DNA of 28,957 nucleotides from assembly GCA_002331625.1 (NCBI GenBank), contig DCZN01000094.1, positions 1 to 28,957 on the forward strand. Direction: 5' to 3'. This stretch comes from Nitrospira sp. UBA2083 (GTDB lineage Bacteria > Nitrospirota > Nitrospiria > Nitrospirales > Nitrospiraceae). Made by a program: the position numbers and the translations under genes. Shown here piece by piece: positions 15,455 through 23,372 of the stretch. Below the pieces are notes generated by a model, which worked only from the letters and a program-made list of their open reading frames with translations, was not told the DNA's origin and searched no databases. Position 1 is the first letter of the stretch, and every line of letters begins with the position of its first letter.

Positions 15455-15763
15455 ATGCTGGAACGCGGAAAAAAGATTCTCGTTCTCTCTCGGGCAGTGC
15501 AAGATACTTTTACCTCCTCAGAATGGACTGAAATAGGCTATCTCACAGGATTGGATGAATGGATTGATCACCATCCACGTCTGCTCCGCAGCCTCAACTG
15601 GGGCGATCCAGACTACAAGGGCCACGCCATGGACGCTGTGGCCAGAATTCTGGATCAAGACCCTGCCAATCTGAAAATACTCGTGGAGTATGAGCCCATC
15701 GTCAAGTGGCTCAAAAACCATGAGCCTGGTGCCCTCTCGGAACTACAGGCTGAGGTCAGCTGA
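15455..15763 (+). CDS. N-terminal part of an interrupted abortive-infection-like gene
   Basis: This 102-residue frame starts 10 bases after the zinc-ribbon/HEPN gene and ends at TGA (15761-15763). It is soluble and acidic (LDEWIDHHPRLLRSLNWGDP, later VARILDQDP and LKNHEPGALSEL). By itself it matches no family I know. The same frame continues without another stop to 16195, and the continuation encodes a recognisable abortive-infection C-terminal domain. I therefore read the two as one gene of about 246 codons split by a nonsense codon. If the TGA is real, this peptide is what is made unless readthrough occurs. Confidence 0.6.
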   Translation: MLERGKKILVLSRAVQDTFTSSEWTEIGYLTGLDEWIDHHPRLLRSLNWGDPDYKGHAMDAVARILDQDPANLKILVEYEPIVKWLKNHEPGALSELQAEVS

Positions 15764-16195
15764 TTCGGGGATGTTCCCCATGTTGACCCTCAGACGGCAA
15801 CCGATGCCGGCCTTCTGGCACTTGCTGATGCACAGGAGCTGCTACGCAGCCGGGGGCCCGTCAGTGCCGTCGATCGTATCCATACCGGCCTTCATGATTT
15901 TCTTCGTGCCGCGTGCGACGAGGAAGATCTTGAATATCCATCCGATGCGACGGCGAACCATCTTTTGAAGGCGATGCTCGAAAAGCATTCTGCCCTGAGA
16001 GATCTCGGGCCAAGATCGGATGACATCAAACGCATCTTACGGACAAGTGGCGCGATAGTGGACGCATTCGGAACCCTGCGGAATCGGGCCAGCCTTGCAC
16101 ATCCCAACGAGGAACTTCTCGGTCAGGACGAGGCCCTTCTCGTCATAAATATTGCCCGCTCACTTCTCCGATATTTCGATGCGAAACTTTCCTGA
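15764..16195 (+). pseudogene. C-terminal abortive-infection (Abi-C/HEPN-like) domain after an in-frame TGA
   Basis: The frame runs directly on from the TGA at 15761. It encodes DAGLLALADAQELLRSRGPV, then SAVDRIHTGLHDFLRAAC, and ends with GAIVDAFGTLRNRASLAHPN and EALLVINIARSLLRYF. The order of a helical repeat, a 'LRNRxSxAHPN' motif and a final helix is that of the C-terminal domain of abortive-infection proteins of the AbiJ type, a HEPN-like fold. The only sensible internal start is the TTG at 15965, which would remove a third of the domain. GGGGA (15767-15771) and TCCCC (15775-15779) could form a hairpin right after the stop. A nonsense mutation is most likely; readthrough or sequencing error is possible. 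Confidence 0.65.
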
Positions 16196-16236
16196 CGCAA
16201 CATCACTCAGCGATTGCGAAGTGACAACTCTCTCTG

Positions 16237-17766
16237 TCAAATATAGAACTTGAACGGTAGCTTCGGTTCCTCCGTCTGCGGAGCGGACACAAGAATTTCT
16301 CCCACCGCATTCGCAAACTTTATCGTCACGGGCAGCCTGTCGTTAAACAGGCATGTGTTGTAATTAAGCTTCGTCAATCTCATGACATCTGCCAACACCG
16401 TGTTCTGGTCACAGGCACCCTTCTGAATATTCACAAAAAGCGGGTTCGGCGTTTCAGGTCCAAGGTAAGTGTTTAGTCTTGGAACATATCCACTTGTCCA
16501 CAAATACGCAGCCCGATCAGAAACCTTGAGCGCGGTTCCCCGGATCACCGGAAATGCTCCCGGCCTGAACAACTTCAATTCGGATTTCGCATCACGAATT
16601 TGAACACCGACCAGATTCGTCGTAGCGGGGACGGCCGATTGAAACCCTGCCCATTCTTCTTCGTTGAATCGCGATCGCCCGTGGATAAAAAGCTCTTTTG
16701 GCTCTTCATTGCCGTGCAACCGCTTATATTCCGAGACAACCAAAGACATCAATTGCGCTGCCGGGCTTTGTTTCAAATGATATTCTTTGCTCGAAGCCGT
16801 ATACCAAGGACCAACAGCACCTCTGAATACGACTCCGTCCCCGGACGCAAGAAACATCTGCGCTGCGCAGCAGGCATTGGGGTCTTCGCCGTCTGGATCT
16901 GTCTGTTTGTACACCAAGCCCACATAGCAAACCCCTGGGCGCACACCTGACAATCTCCACGGTTTCCCGCCCGCCTTATAGTAGGCTGCGGTGCACAGCT
17001 TCCAGGCTATCGTCGCAGGATCTTCCACCTTTCGCTGAAGCCCACCAAAAGAGGTTTTAAAGTCTTCCGGGGCTAGTGTCGTTTCTCGAACGATTTGCGT
17101 GACAATCTTATCCTTGAGCAGCCTTGCCTTGAGCTGCCGCCGGAAATTCTTAGCATAAAGGTAAACTTCCGCTTCTTCTTCATCCAACCCGAACAGCGTT
17201 GGTGCCGTCTTTATTAATTTCGCCCTTCTTTGCGAAATCATCACATTGCCTCGAATCGCTTCGCTTTTCGGAACCTTCGAGGTTGGCCTTCCCAAACGGT
17301 AGACGATCTCAGGTATTACAACAAACCAGAATGCAGGTTCGGCCTCCTCTTTCTGTGAATACTCGATCAATGGATCCACGTATTGGTCTACAGCGCGCTT
17401 TATCGCCTCGAAGCGATTGGCGATTTTCATCGCCCGTTCGATTTCGGTATTTGGCACGATAATTCTAGCCAATGGCTCAGATGGCCATTTCGATCGATAG
17501 ACGCTCTCGAACCCCGGAAACGACGTATGATGCTGCGCCTCCGGGTTTAGCCTTGACTCAAATCGCTTGATATAGCCGCTGATCGTTTGAGACCACCTGC
17601 TGAACCGTTCAATTCCCTGCGGTGTGCCGATCACTCCATAACGCAGCGTCTCAGGCGCCGCGCTATCCTTGATAGGACCATACAGAAACAGCCCGTCCCT
17701 TGGGTGTTCTTCGTGCTGGCCGAATGCAAACTCCAGCTTCGGCTCTTTGATGTAATCCAGCTTCAT
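16237..17766 (-). CDS. Short prokaryotic Argonaute (MID-PIWI) of a SPARTA system
   Basis: The 509-residue product has the size and layout of short pAgos: a MID domain in the middle followed by a PIWI domain without the N and PAZ domains. PIWI-style segments are KELFIHGRSRFNEEEWAGF and, near the C-terminus, DVMRLTKLNYNTCLFNDRLP followed by VTIKFANAVGEIL. The acidic DEDX slicing tetrad is not apparent, as expected of short, inactive pAgos. Such proteins use an RNA guide to detect invading DNA and switch on the partner effector. The ATG overlaps the TIR-APAZ stop by four bases (ATGA), so the heterodimer is made from one message. Family call is strong because the partner is a TIR-APAZ protein. 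Confidence 0.9.
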   Translation of the reverse strand: MKLDYIKEPKLEFAFGQHEEHPRDGLFLYGPIKDSAAPETLRYGVIGTPQGIERFSRWSQTISGYIKRFESRLNPEAQHHTSFPGFESVYRSKWPSEPLARIIVPNTEIERAMKIANRFEAIKRAVDQYVDPLIEYSQKEEAEPAFWFVVIPEIVYRLGRPTSKVPKSEAIRGNVMISQRRAKLIKTAPTLFGLDEEEAEVYLYAKNFRRQLKARLLKDKIVTQIVRETTLAPEDFKTSFGGLQRKVEDPATIAWKLCTAAYYKAGGKPWRLSGVRPGVCYVGLVYKQTDPDGEDPNACCAAQMFLASGDGVVFRGAVGPWYTASSKEYHLKQSPAAQLMSLVVSEYKRLHGNEEPKELFIHGRSRFNEEEWAGFQSAVPATTNLVGVQIRDAKSELKLFRPGAFPVIRGTALKVSDRAAYLWTSGYVPRLNTYLGPETPNPLFVNIQKGACDQNTVLADVMRLTKLNYNTCLFNDRLPVTIKFANAVGEILVSAPQTEEPKLPFKFYI

Positions 17767-19220
17767 GGAACCAGACCCCCGGTCGCCCCCGGATCGAGTT
17801 TTTCCTCAATTACAGTATCCCCCTCCCCTTCGGAAGGGCTTTCTTCCTCATAGTCTTCGTACTCTTCCAAAAAAGCAGGGTCATCACTTTCAACCTCCGT
17901 CTCTTCTGCTATCTCCGTCTCCCCCTTAAAGATGGACACCGGTGAAGTCATCGACAGTGGCGGCACCTTCAACGACATTCCTGATTCAGATCCAGTCTCC
18001 AGCCGGATGCAGCCTTCTCCCTTCGCCAGCCAGAACAAGAATGCTAACAACATGTCCCGCCATCGGGGGTTCCGCCAGGATTTTGTCACGGATCGGCGCA
18101 GGCGATTCATCCGTTTAGCATCGTCAAGCGCTGTGCTCCCATCCTCGGACAGGATTATTCGGGAAATCAGCTTTATATGTGGGGTATCGCCGATCCATAC
18201 TTTGGCTGAAATGCCAAAGTGCCATTTGTACTTCGATACTCCAACACTTGCGTCCCCTACGAGCTGTCTTCTGCCACTCAGCCCTTCGCTCCATTTGAAG
18301 GCTACCTTGTCATCCGGTATCAATCCCGAATGCACCCACCATCCGGCAACCCCTGTGGAAAAGTCGCACCTGGACAATTTACTTTCCCGCAATTTGTTCT
18401 CCAGCGCGTTTTTTACGAGTTGAGTCACAATATTCTGCGCTTCTCTCCTGCCGATGCACTGCCTCTGGTCTCCATTCTCAAGGAAGTGAGGGAACCACCA
18501 CTCTTTCTCGCGCGAAATCGGCAGAACCGATCCTTCCTCTAATTGAAAATCAGTCTGCTTCGCGAAGGAGAAAAAGCCACGCCCATGGAGCGCGACAGGC
18601 CACCTCGAACCTGCCTTCAAAGTTGCGGCACGTTCCTCAGCTCCTGCGCCCTGAAACTCAAAATATGCGATCGCAGTCGGCCATTCCGTGATTGCCACCC
18701 AATTCGAAATCAATTCTTCCGGCTCATCCTGAACCGCCTTTGCCTTTGCAAGGAAGGCTCCCCGCCAATTCTCAAGACTCTCGCCATTCGTTGATAGTGT
18801 GCGCGGGACGCCATAAGACTCCACTGTTTCCAATAGTTCACTCAGACCTTTCCCCCAACCATTCATGAAATCGATGTATTGAGCCCGTACAATCTGAAAA
18901 GGGGAGTCGAATTGTTGCAGCCGCAGCGGGATAACAAACTCTCTGTCTTCGATTTTCTTTGCCACATCTGTAGCAATCTGGATTTCATTCCGCACCCCGT
19001 CCTTCTCAACACCCCACGGTGTTCCGACCAGAAGCATCTTGAAAGTCCTCTCCCGTAATGCCTTCTCAAGCTTTCGCGCCCAATCCTCTCCACCGCGGAG
19101 TTTCAGGACATCTGCCCAAACCTCGTATCCTGCGCCGCTCAAGTGTGAACCGAGCCAAATCGCGAAGTCATTATCCTCGGGATTAGCGTGGCTGATGAAA
19201 ATTGCCGGTCTGTTCTGCAT
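17763..19220 (-). CDS. TIR-APAZ effector of a SPARTA system (predicted NADase)
   Basis: The product (485 residues from the ATG at 19220; a GTG one codon earlier is equally possible) opens with a TIR domain. Key parts are PAIFISHANPEDNDFAIWLG, YEVWADVLKLRGGEDW and GVRNEIQIA; Glu79 in the last aligns by position with the catalytic Glu of SARM1 and of known SPARTA TIRs. Residues ~150-430 are the APAZ region, which stands in for the N/PAZ parts of Argonaute and binds the short pAgo. The last ~45 residues form a highly acidic tail (EEYEDYEEESPSEGEG), a feature reported to mask the nucleic-acid channel in related proteins. On guide-directed target recognition such complexes oligomerise and deplete NAD+, killing or arresting the infected cell. 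Confidence 0.9.
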   Translation of the reverse strand: MQNRPAIFISHANPEDNDFAIWLGSHLSGAGYEVWADVLKLRGGEDWARKLEKALRERTFKMLLVGTPWGVEKDGVRNEIQIATDVAKKIEDREFVIPLRLQQFDSPFQIVRAQYIDFMNGWGKGLSELLETVESYGVPRTLSTNGESLENWRGAFLAKAKAVQDEPEELISNWVAITEWPTAIAYFEFQGAGAEERAATLKAGSRWPVALHGRGFFSFAKQTDFQLEEGSVLPISREKEWWFPHFLENGDQRQCIGRREAQNIVTQLVKNALENKLRESKLSRCDFSTGVAGWWVHSGLIPDDKVAFKWSEGLSGRRQLVGDASVGVSKYKWHFGISAKVWIGDTPHIKLISRIILSEDGSTALDDAKRMNRLRRSVTKSWRNPRWRDMLLAFLFWLAKGEGCIRLETGSESGMSLKVPPLSMTSPVSIFKGETEIAEETEVESDDPAFLEEYEDYEEESPSEGEGDTVIEEKLDPGATGGLVP

Positions 19221-19286
19221 CACAGTGTTGCCTTACTCGTCCTCCGAAGGATACCTCTTACTCCCTGCACCGTATGCCACAAACCG

Positions 19287-19304
19287 ATCCCTCCAGACAG
19301 GGAT
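19287..19304 (-). other. Hairpin between the GIY-YIG gene and SPARTA
   Basis: ATCCCT and AGGGAT form perfect 6-bp arms around a 6-base loop in the 123-base gap upstream of TIR-APAZ. No U-run follows on the minus strand, so it is not a standard terminator. It could attenuate readthrough from the upstream operon or be incidental. Confidence 0.35.
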
Positions 19305-19343
19305 GGCAGGAGAAACTTGGTACATTTGCGCGATGTGAGCCCT

Positions 19344-20534
19344 CTATCTGACCGCGCGCTGTAGTGATGCCGTTCCGGGGTCGTACTGGTAGTCTGTAAT
19401 CGTTCCGTCTTTGATTCGGCTAACAGCCTCGTCGATCACGAATAGCGGCACGAGGTACCATTCGCGTGGCTCAACCGGATTTCCGAAACGATCCTTGATC
19501 TCGATATTAAGCCTTACCGGGTCAAATATCCGGTGGATGAGATTCTCGAGCTTGGTGCGATTGATATTGGACAGTTTGTAGGTGGCAACAACTTCTACAT
19601 TAGCCATAAGGAATGTTGGATCAAGCTCTGCGTTGCCAATCCGACGTTCAATGCTGCCGCCAGTCACACCGATCTTGTGCAGGATGTCCCGGTTGGCTGC
19701 GACCACGGGATGGTCTGACTTACTCCGCAGAACATAGATGATGCCGCTGGCCTCGTCGCCTTCCTCGATTTCGCCGGAGAAAAGCGGGCCCTGATCCACA
19801 TCGGTGATGCGCCGTCCTGCATTGTCTCGGTGAAGGGCCCGCTGCAAGGAACGCAAGAGAACATCGCTTTCCGTGCCGTTGTCATAGATAACGCGGAGTC
19901 TGCTGTCGCGCCGGTCATAGTCGGTTAAAAACTGCTCACCAACCTCTGCTACATAGGCAATTTGGCCGCCCACAATGAACCATTGACCTTTCTGGATTTC
20001 GGCCATCGTTTGAAACGGGCGTGTCTGCCGGATACCGGTCTCAAGGTCCTTTTTGACCTGAAGGAACATCGGTTTGAATTCTTCAAAGTCATCGCATTTC
20101 TTGCGCGTGGCGATTTCTTCGGCCGCTTTCTTTTCTGCGGTCGAACGCACATGCCGAAGCTCTGTGACCCCCTCCCCAGAACTGTCAACACCAAGTGCCT
20201 CCAGAAGCGCGTTGTCATCCAAGTCGTCAGCTGCCTTAATGGGTACCGGTTCTACGCCATCCAGTAGCCGTTGGCGATCCATAGGCCCAAGGAGAGTTCG
20301 GCACTCCATCAGGCTACGCAGGCGATCCAGACGCACGGCGTATAGACGCTCGAAAATGTCACGATCTTCCCCGTGCTGGGGCGTGCGCCCGTGTTCGTCA
20401 ACGAATCGCTGAACTTCCTCGAAGCCGGCAATGATGCGCTCCTCGCGTGGCGTACGGCCACCCGTAGCCTTCGCCTCAATCTCGACACCAAGCTCCTCAA
20501 GGAGAGCGTCGTCTTCGTCGGTGAATTTAGCCAC
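19344..20534 (-). CDS. GIY-YIG nuclease-domain protein of the methyltransferase-helicase operon
   Basis: The 396-residue product ends in a GIY-YIG-type nuclease domain (about residues 262-345): GIIYVLRSKSD for the first strand, LHKIGVTGGSIERRI for the second, and LENLIHRIF with Glu330 as probable metal ligand. This is the T5orf172-like subgroup. The N-terminal part carries two copies of a short motif, DALLEELGVEIE (9-20) and NALLEALGVDSS (108-119), possibly an adaptor that docks to the helicase. The first nine bases overlap the end of the helicase gene by eight bases. The role is probably DNA cleavage in a restriction-like system; B. subtilis YeeC is a comparable neighbour of YeeA/YeeB. Confidence 0.8.
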   Translation of the reverse strand: MAKFTDEDDALLEELGVEIEAKATGGRTPREERIIAGFEEVQRFVDEHGRTPQHGEDRDIFERLYAVRLDRLRSLMECRTLLGPMDRQRLLDGVEPVPIKAADDLDDNALLEALGVDSSGEGVTELRHVRSTAEKKAAEEIATRKKCDDFEEFKPMFLQVKKDLETGIRQTRPFQTMAEIQKGQWFIVGGQIAYVAEVGEQFLTDYDRRDSRLRVIYDNGTESDVLLRSLQRALHRDNAGRRITDVDQGPLFSGEIEEGDEASGIIYVLRSKSDHPVVAANRDILHKIGVTGGSIERRIGNAELDPTFLMANVEVVATYKLSNINRTKLENLIHRIFDPVRLNIEIKDRFGNPVEPREWYLVPLFVIDEAVSRIKDGTITDYQYDPGTASLQRAVR

Positions 20535-22593
20535 GCGCCGCCTCCGCTTTCATCCGTGCAAGGTACGCCACGCCTTCAGCCATGCGCTTTTCCCACGCAT
20601 CGGGCGATGTAATGGATGGCAGGCGCCCGCGTTCCTGCTTGAATCTCAAGGCGCGCTTGGCAAGTTCCCGCGCCTCTTCGATGGTGAGACTGACGCGCTT
20701 TGACGAAATAGCCGCCTGAACCTGTTTCAGGCTGTCCTCGCTCATGGTCTTGGCCAGGATGGCATAGGCTTCCCCAAAGGGATTGATCCGGTCGATCAGG
20801 TCGATGTCGAGTTCGCGTACATCCATTGCAAACTTCCGAACGCCGTCGATCAGAGCGGTATTGCTGCTCTGCTGCTCTTCGCCGCCCGTGCCGCCCAGAA
20901 CCGCCTGCTTGGCCTGCTGGGTCAGATTCAACGCGGCGACAGCATGCTGTCGCACCGCCTCCTGATCTTCTTCGTTTAGTTCGGGATATTTGTCTTTGAT
21001 GATCTTGCCCATGCGGACCTGAGTGAGCTCTTCCGGCACAAGCTCCTCGTCGAACAAGCCCCGTTCAATGGCTGTCTTGTCCTGAACGAAGGCCGCAATG
21101 ACCTCGTTCAAGTCCTCACGGCATATGCGGACTGCCTCCTGGCTCTTTGGTTCGGACAGGCCCTTAATCTCGATCTGGAATTGCCCGGTTTCGCCATTGA
21201 AACCCACGTTGCATTTGTTCGGGTCATACCCGCCCTCGCCGTAATCGAAGCCCGGCGTCGGCCCACTACCCGGATTCTTCGGTTTGAACTCAAAACGCGG
21301 CGCAAGCACCTGCTCCATCAGAAGGCTCGCCGCAATTGCCTTGAGCGTGTCGTTGACGGCCTCGGTGACAGCCTCCGCTGACGCATCAGGTTCGGCGATC
21401 AGATTGGTAAAGCGCGCGCGGGTCTTCCCCGGAGCGTCGCGCGTGGCGCGGCCGATGATCTGCACAATCTCGGTCAGGCTCGACCGGTACCCGATGGTCA
21501 ATGCGTGATCGCACCAGATCCAGTCGAAGCCTTCCTTCGCCATGCCCAAGGCAATGATGATGTCCACATAGTCCCGGTTGTTCTTTTGCGCCGGGTCCTT
21601 GAGGGCAGCGGAGACACGGTCGCGCTTAGCTGCATCGTCATCAACAAGATCGGCGATCTTCAGGACGCGGCCCGTCGCCGTCTTGACGATCTGAAACCCA
21701 GTGACGGGGTCGGCACCCTGCCATTCGCCCAACTCTTCGATGATGTGCTCAACTTCCTTGATTTTGTCCTTCGTGCTCTCCCGCGAATTGACGCTTGGGA
21801 TATGGATGATCGTCTTCTCTTCAGGGTTCAGCACCTTCAGAATGTCGTCGGTATAGGACCCCGAATAGAAGAAATAGCCGATGTCGAGCTGCTTCAGATA
21901 CTCGTAACCGTTGAGCTGCTCGTAATAGGTGTAGGTGACGGTATCGAACTTGGCTTCGTCGAGCGGGGCAAGGACGGCTTCCGCATCACCCCGGAAATAC
22001 GAACCCGTCATGGCCACGATATGTGTCTTGTCGCGGGTAATGAGCTGGCCCAGGTGGCGGCCAAGTTTGTTTTCGTCGTCTACCGACACATGGTGAAACT
22101 CGTCGACGGAAATGAGGCGGTTGTCGAATTTCTCGATCCCGAACCTATCAACGGCGAACCGAAACGTCGCGTGGGTGCAGACCAGCACCTTGTCATCGCT
22201 CTCCAGAAAGGTGCCCACGGAATTCACCTTGCCGCCGTTATCCCCGCCGGGTGCATCGCAGAGGTTCCACTTGGGTTGAACGTTCCAATCTGCCCAAAAG
22301 CCGTATTTGGTCAGCGGCTCGTTGTGAAAACTCGCCCCGATAGTCCGTTCCGGCACGACGATGATGACTTGTTTGAGGCCCTGGTTCTGGAGCTTATCGA
22401 GCGCAATGAACATGAGCGCGCGACTTTTACCAGACGCCGGCGGCGACTTGATGAGAAGGTATTGCTCCCCGCGCCGTTCATAGGCGCGTTCCTGCATCGG
22501 GCGCATCCCGAGGGCATTAGCCTTTGTTGTCGTTCCGTTCCTTGCATAAGAAACAGAGATCGACGGGACTGACTTATTGGTTCTATTTGTCAT
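20527..22593 (-). CDS. SF2 DEAD/DEAH-type helicase of a restriction-like operon
   Basis: The 688-residue product has Walker A in LIKSPPASGKSRAL (Lys56), the Walker B box ISVDEFHHVS (Asp164, Glu165, His167), a motif III-like AMTGSYFRGDAE, and motif VI in EIVQIIGRATRDAPGK. It thus has two RecA-like lobes in about the first 430 residues. The remaining ~250 residues, including the charged segment after KPKNPGSGPTPGFDYGEGGY, are of unknown fold. Helicases of this kind translocate on DNA and work with the nuclease and methyltransferase of the same operon. ATGA overlap with the preceding gene and an 8-base overlap with the GIY-YIG gene show tight coupling. Similar to B. subtilis YeeB by context. Confidence 0.88.
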   Translation of the reverse strand: MTNRTNKSVPSISVSYARNGTTTKANALGMRPMQERAYERRGEQYLLIKSPPASGKSRALMFIALDKLQNQGLKQVIIVVPERTIGASFHNEPLTKYGFWADWNVQPKWNLCDAPGGDNGGKVNSVGTFLESDDKVLVCTHATFRFAVDRFGIEKFDNRLISVDEFHHVSVDDENKLGRHLGQLITRDKTHIVAMTGSYFRGDAEAVLAPLDEAKFDTVTYTYYEQLNGYEYLKQLDIGYFFYSGSYTDDILKVLNPEEKTIIHIPSVNSRESTKDKIKEVEHIIEELGEWQGADPVTGFQIVKTATGRVLKIADLVDDDAAKRDRVSAALKDPAQKNNRDYVDIIIALGMAKEGFDWIWCDHALTIGYRSSLTEIVQIIGRATRDAPGKTRARFTNLIAEPDASAEAVTEAVNDTLKAIAASLLMEQVLAPRFEFKPKNPGSGPTPGFDYGEGGYDPNKCNVGFNGETGQFQIEIKGLSEPKSQEAVRICREDLNEVIAAFVQDKTAIERGLFDEELVPEELTQVRMGKIIKDKYPELNEEDQEAVRQHAVAALNLTQQAKQAVLGGTGGEEQQSSNTALIDGVRKFAMDVRELDIDLIDRINPFGEAYAILAKTMSEDSLKQVQAAISSKRVSLTIEEARELAKRALRFKQERGRLPSITSPDAWEKRMAEGVAYLARMKAEAARG

Positions 22594-23372
22594 TTCCTGC
22601 TCGTCTGTTGTTGGTCCGTGCGGTCCTTCAAGATGGCTTTCTCAAACCAGTCTGGCGGGTCTGTAAGCCTGGAATTGATGACATTCTCTGGCACATTGCG
22701 CCAGAACGCCACAATTGCGTCTGAGAACTCCTGAAGCTGATTGTCGCTCACCTTGAGGTGAGTGTGGTCGCGGTACTTCGGTTCCAATAATGACCCACCA
22801 GCGTCTTTGATAGGGTCGTCAAGATATTCGGGGAATTTTGTTCTCAATTCGTCGAGAGATTTACCCTCACCATGTTTATACACGTTGACCACAAGGCGGC
22901 ACGCATCAAGTGCACGGAAGTAGTCCGTGCTGTGGAGATTCCAGCTGAAACTTTCCAGAAGGTCGGCGATCTGGCTGAAATCCGCTGACCAGACTTTCAA
23001 GGTGGCGCTGTCGCCGCGATGCCAATGCTGAATTTCCCGCGCCAGCCAATCCCGTAGTTGCTTGTCCCATTCATGGAACATCCCGGCGAGAACGCTTAAG
23101 CGCGTTTGCTCACGCATGTCGCTCAGGAGCCCATAGAACTCAATGCCGACATCATTCGCTGCCTCATAGAAGTCGCCGGGGTCATGTCGGTCGGGGTCAA
23201 AGTGCTGAGCGCGTTGCTCCAGCCATTCCTCAGATGCACGCTCGGCCTCAGCTTCCATGTCGTCAAACTGCGAAAGCAGACGCTTTCGCGCTTGCTTGAC
23301 GTAGAACAAGTGCCCATTTATCAACGATTCCCGAAACGGCCCCCACATCTGAAACAACACATAGTTACTCAC
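22590..23372 (-). CDS. Unknown HEPN-like protein in the methyltransferase-helicase operon
   Basis: The 260-residue product is mostly helical and charged. The one motif that stands out is ACRLVVNVYKHGEGKSLDEL near residue 170. The R-x3-N-x2-KHG pattern is like that seen in several HEPN-type proteins, where Arg and His form the RNase site (here R-x7-H, not the classical R-x4-6-H). The N-terminus, YVLFQMWGPFRESLINGHLF, looks conserved in style. It overlaps both neighbours by four bases (ATGA on each side), so it is an integral part of the operon, not a passenger. I do not recognise it as a named subunit of any described methyltransferase-helicase system. It could be a toxin, a sensor or an assembly factor. 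Confidence 0.6.
   Translation of the reverse strand: MSNYVLFQMWGPFRESLINGHLFYVKQARKRLLSQFDDMEAEAERASEEWLEQRAQHFDPDRHDPGDFYEAANDVGIEFYGLLSDMREQTRLSVLAGMFHEWDKQLRDWLAREIQHWHRGDSATLKVWSADFSQIADLLESFSWNLHSTDYFRALDACRLVVNVYKHGEGKSLDELRTKFPEYLDDPIKDAGGSLLEPKYRDHTHLKVSDNQLQEFSDAIVAFWRNVPENVINSRLTDPPDWFEKAILKDRTDQQQTSRK

Noticed and set aside
15761..15779. Selenocysteine insertion at the TGA with a SECIS-like hairpin
   Set aside because: The hairpin starts only a few bases after TGA with a three-base loop, unlike bacterial SECIS elements; no selenoprotein family matches.
21505..22572. 355-codon rightward frame antisense to the helicase
   Set aside because: It mirrors the codons of a clear SF2 helicase with all motifs in place, so it is a shadow.
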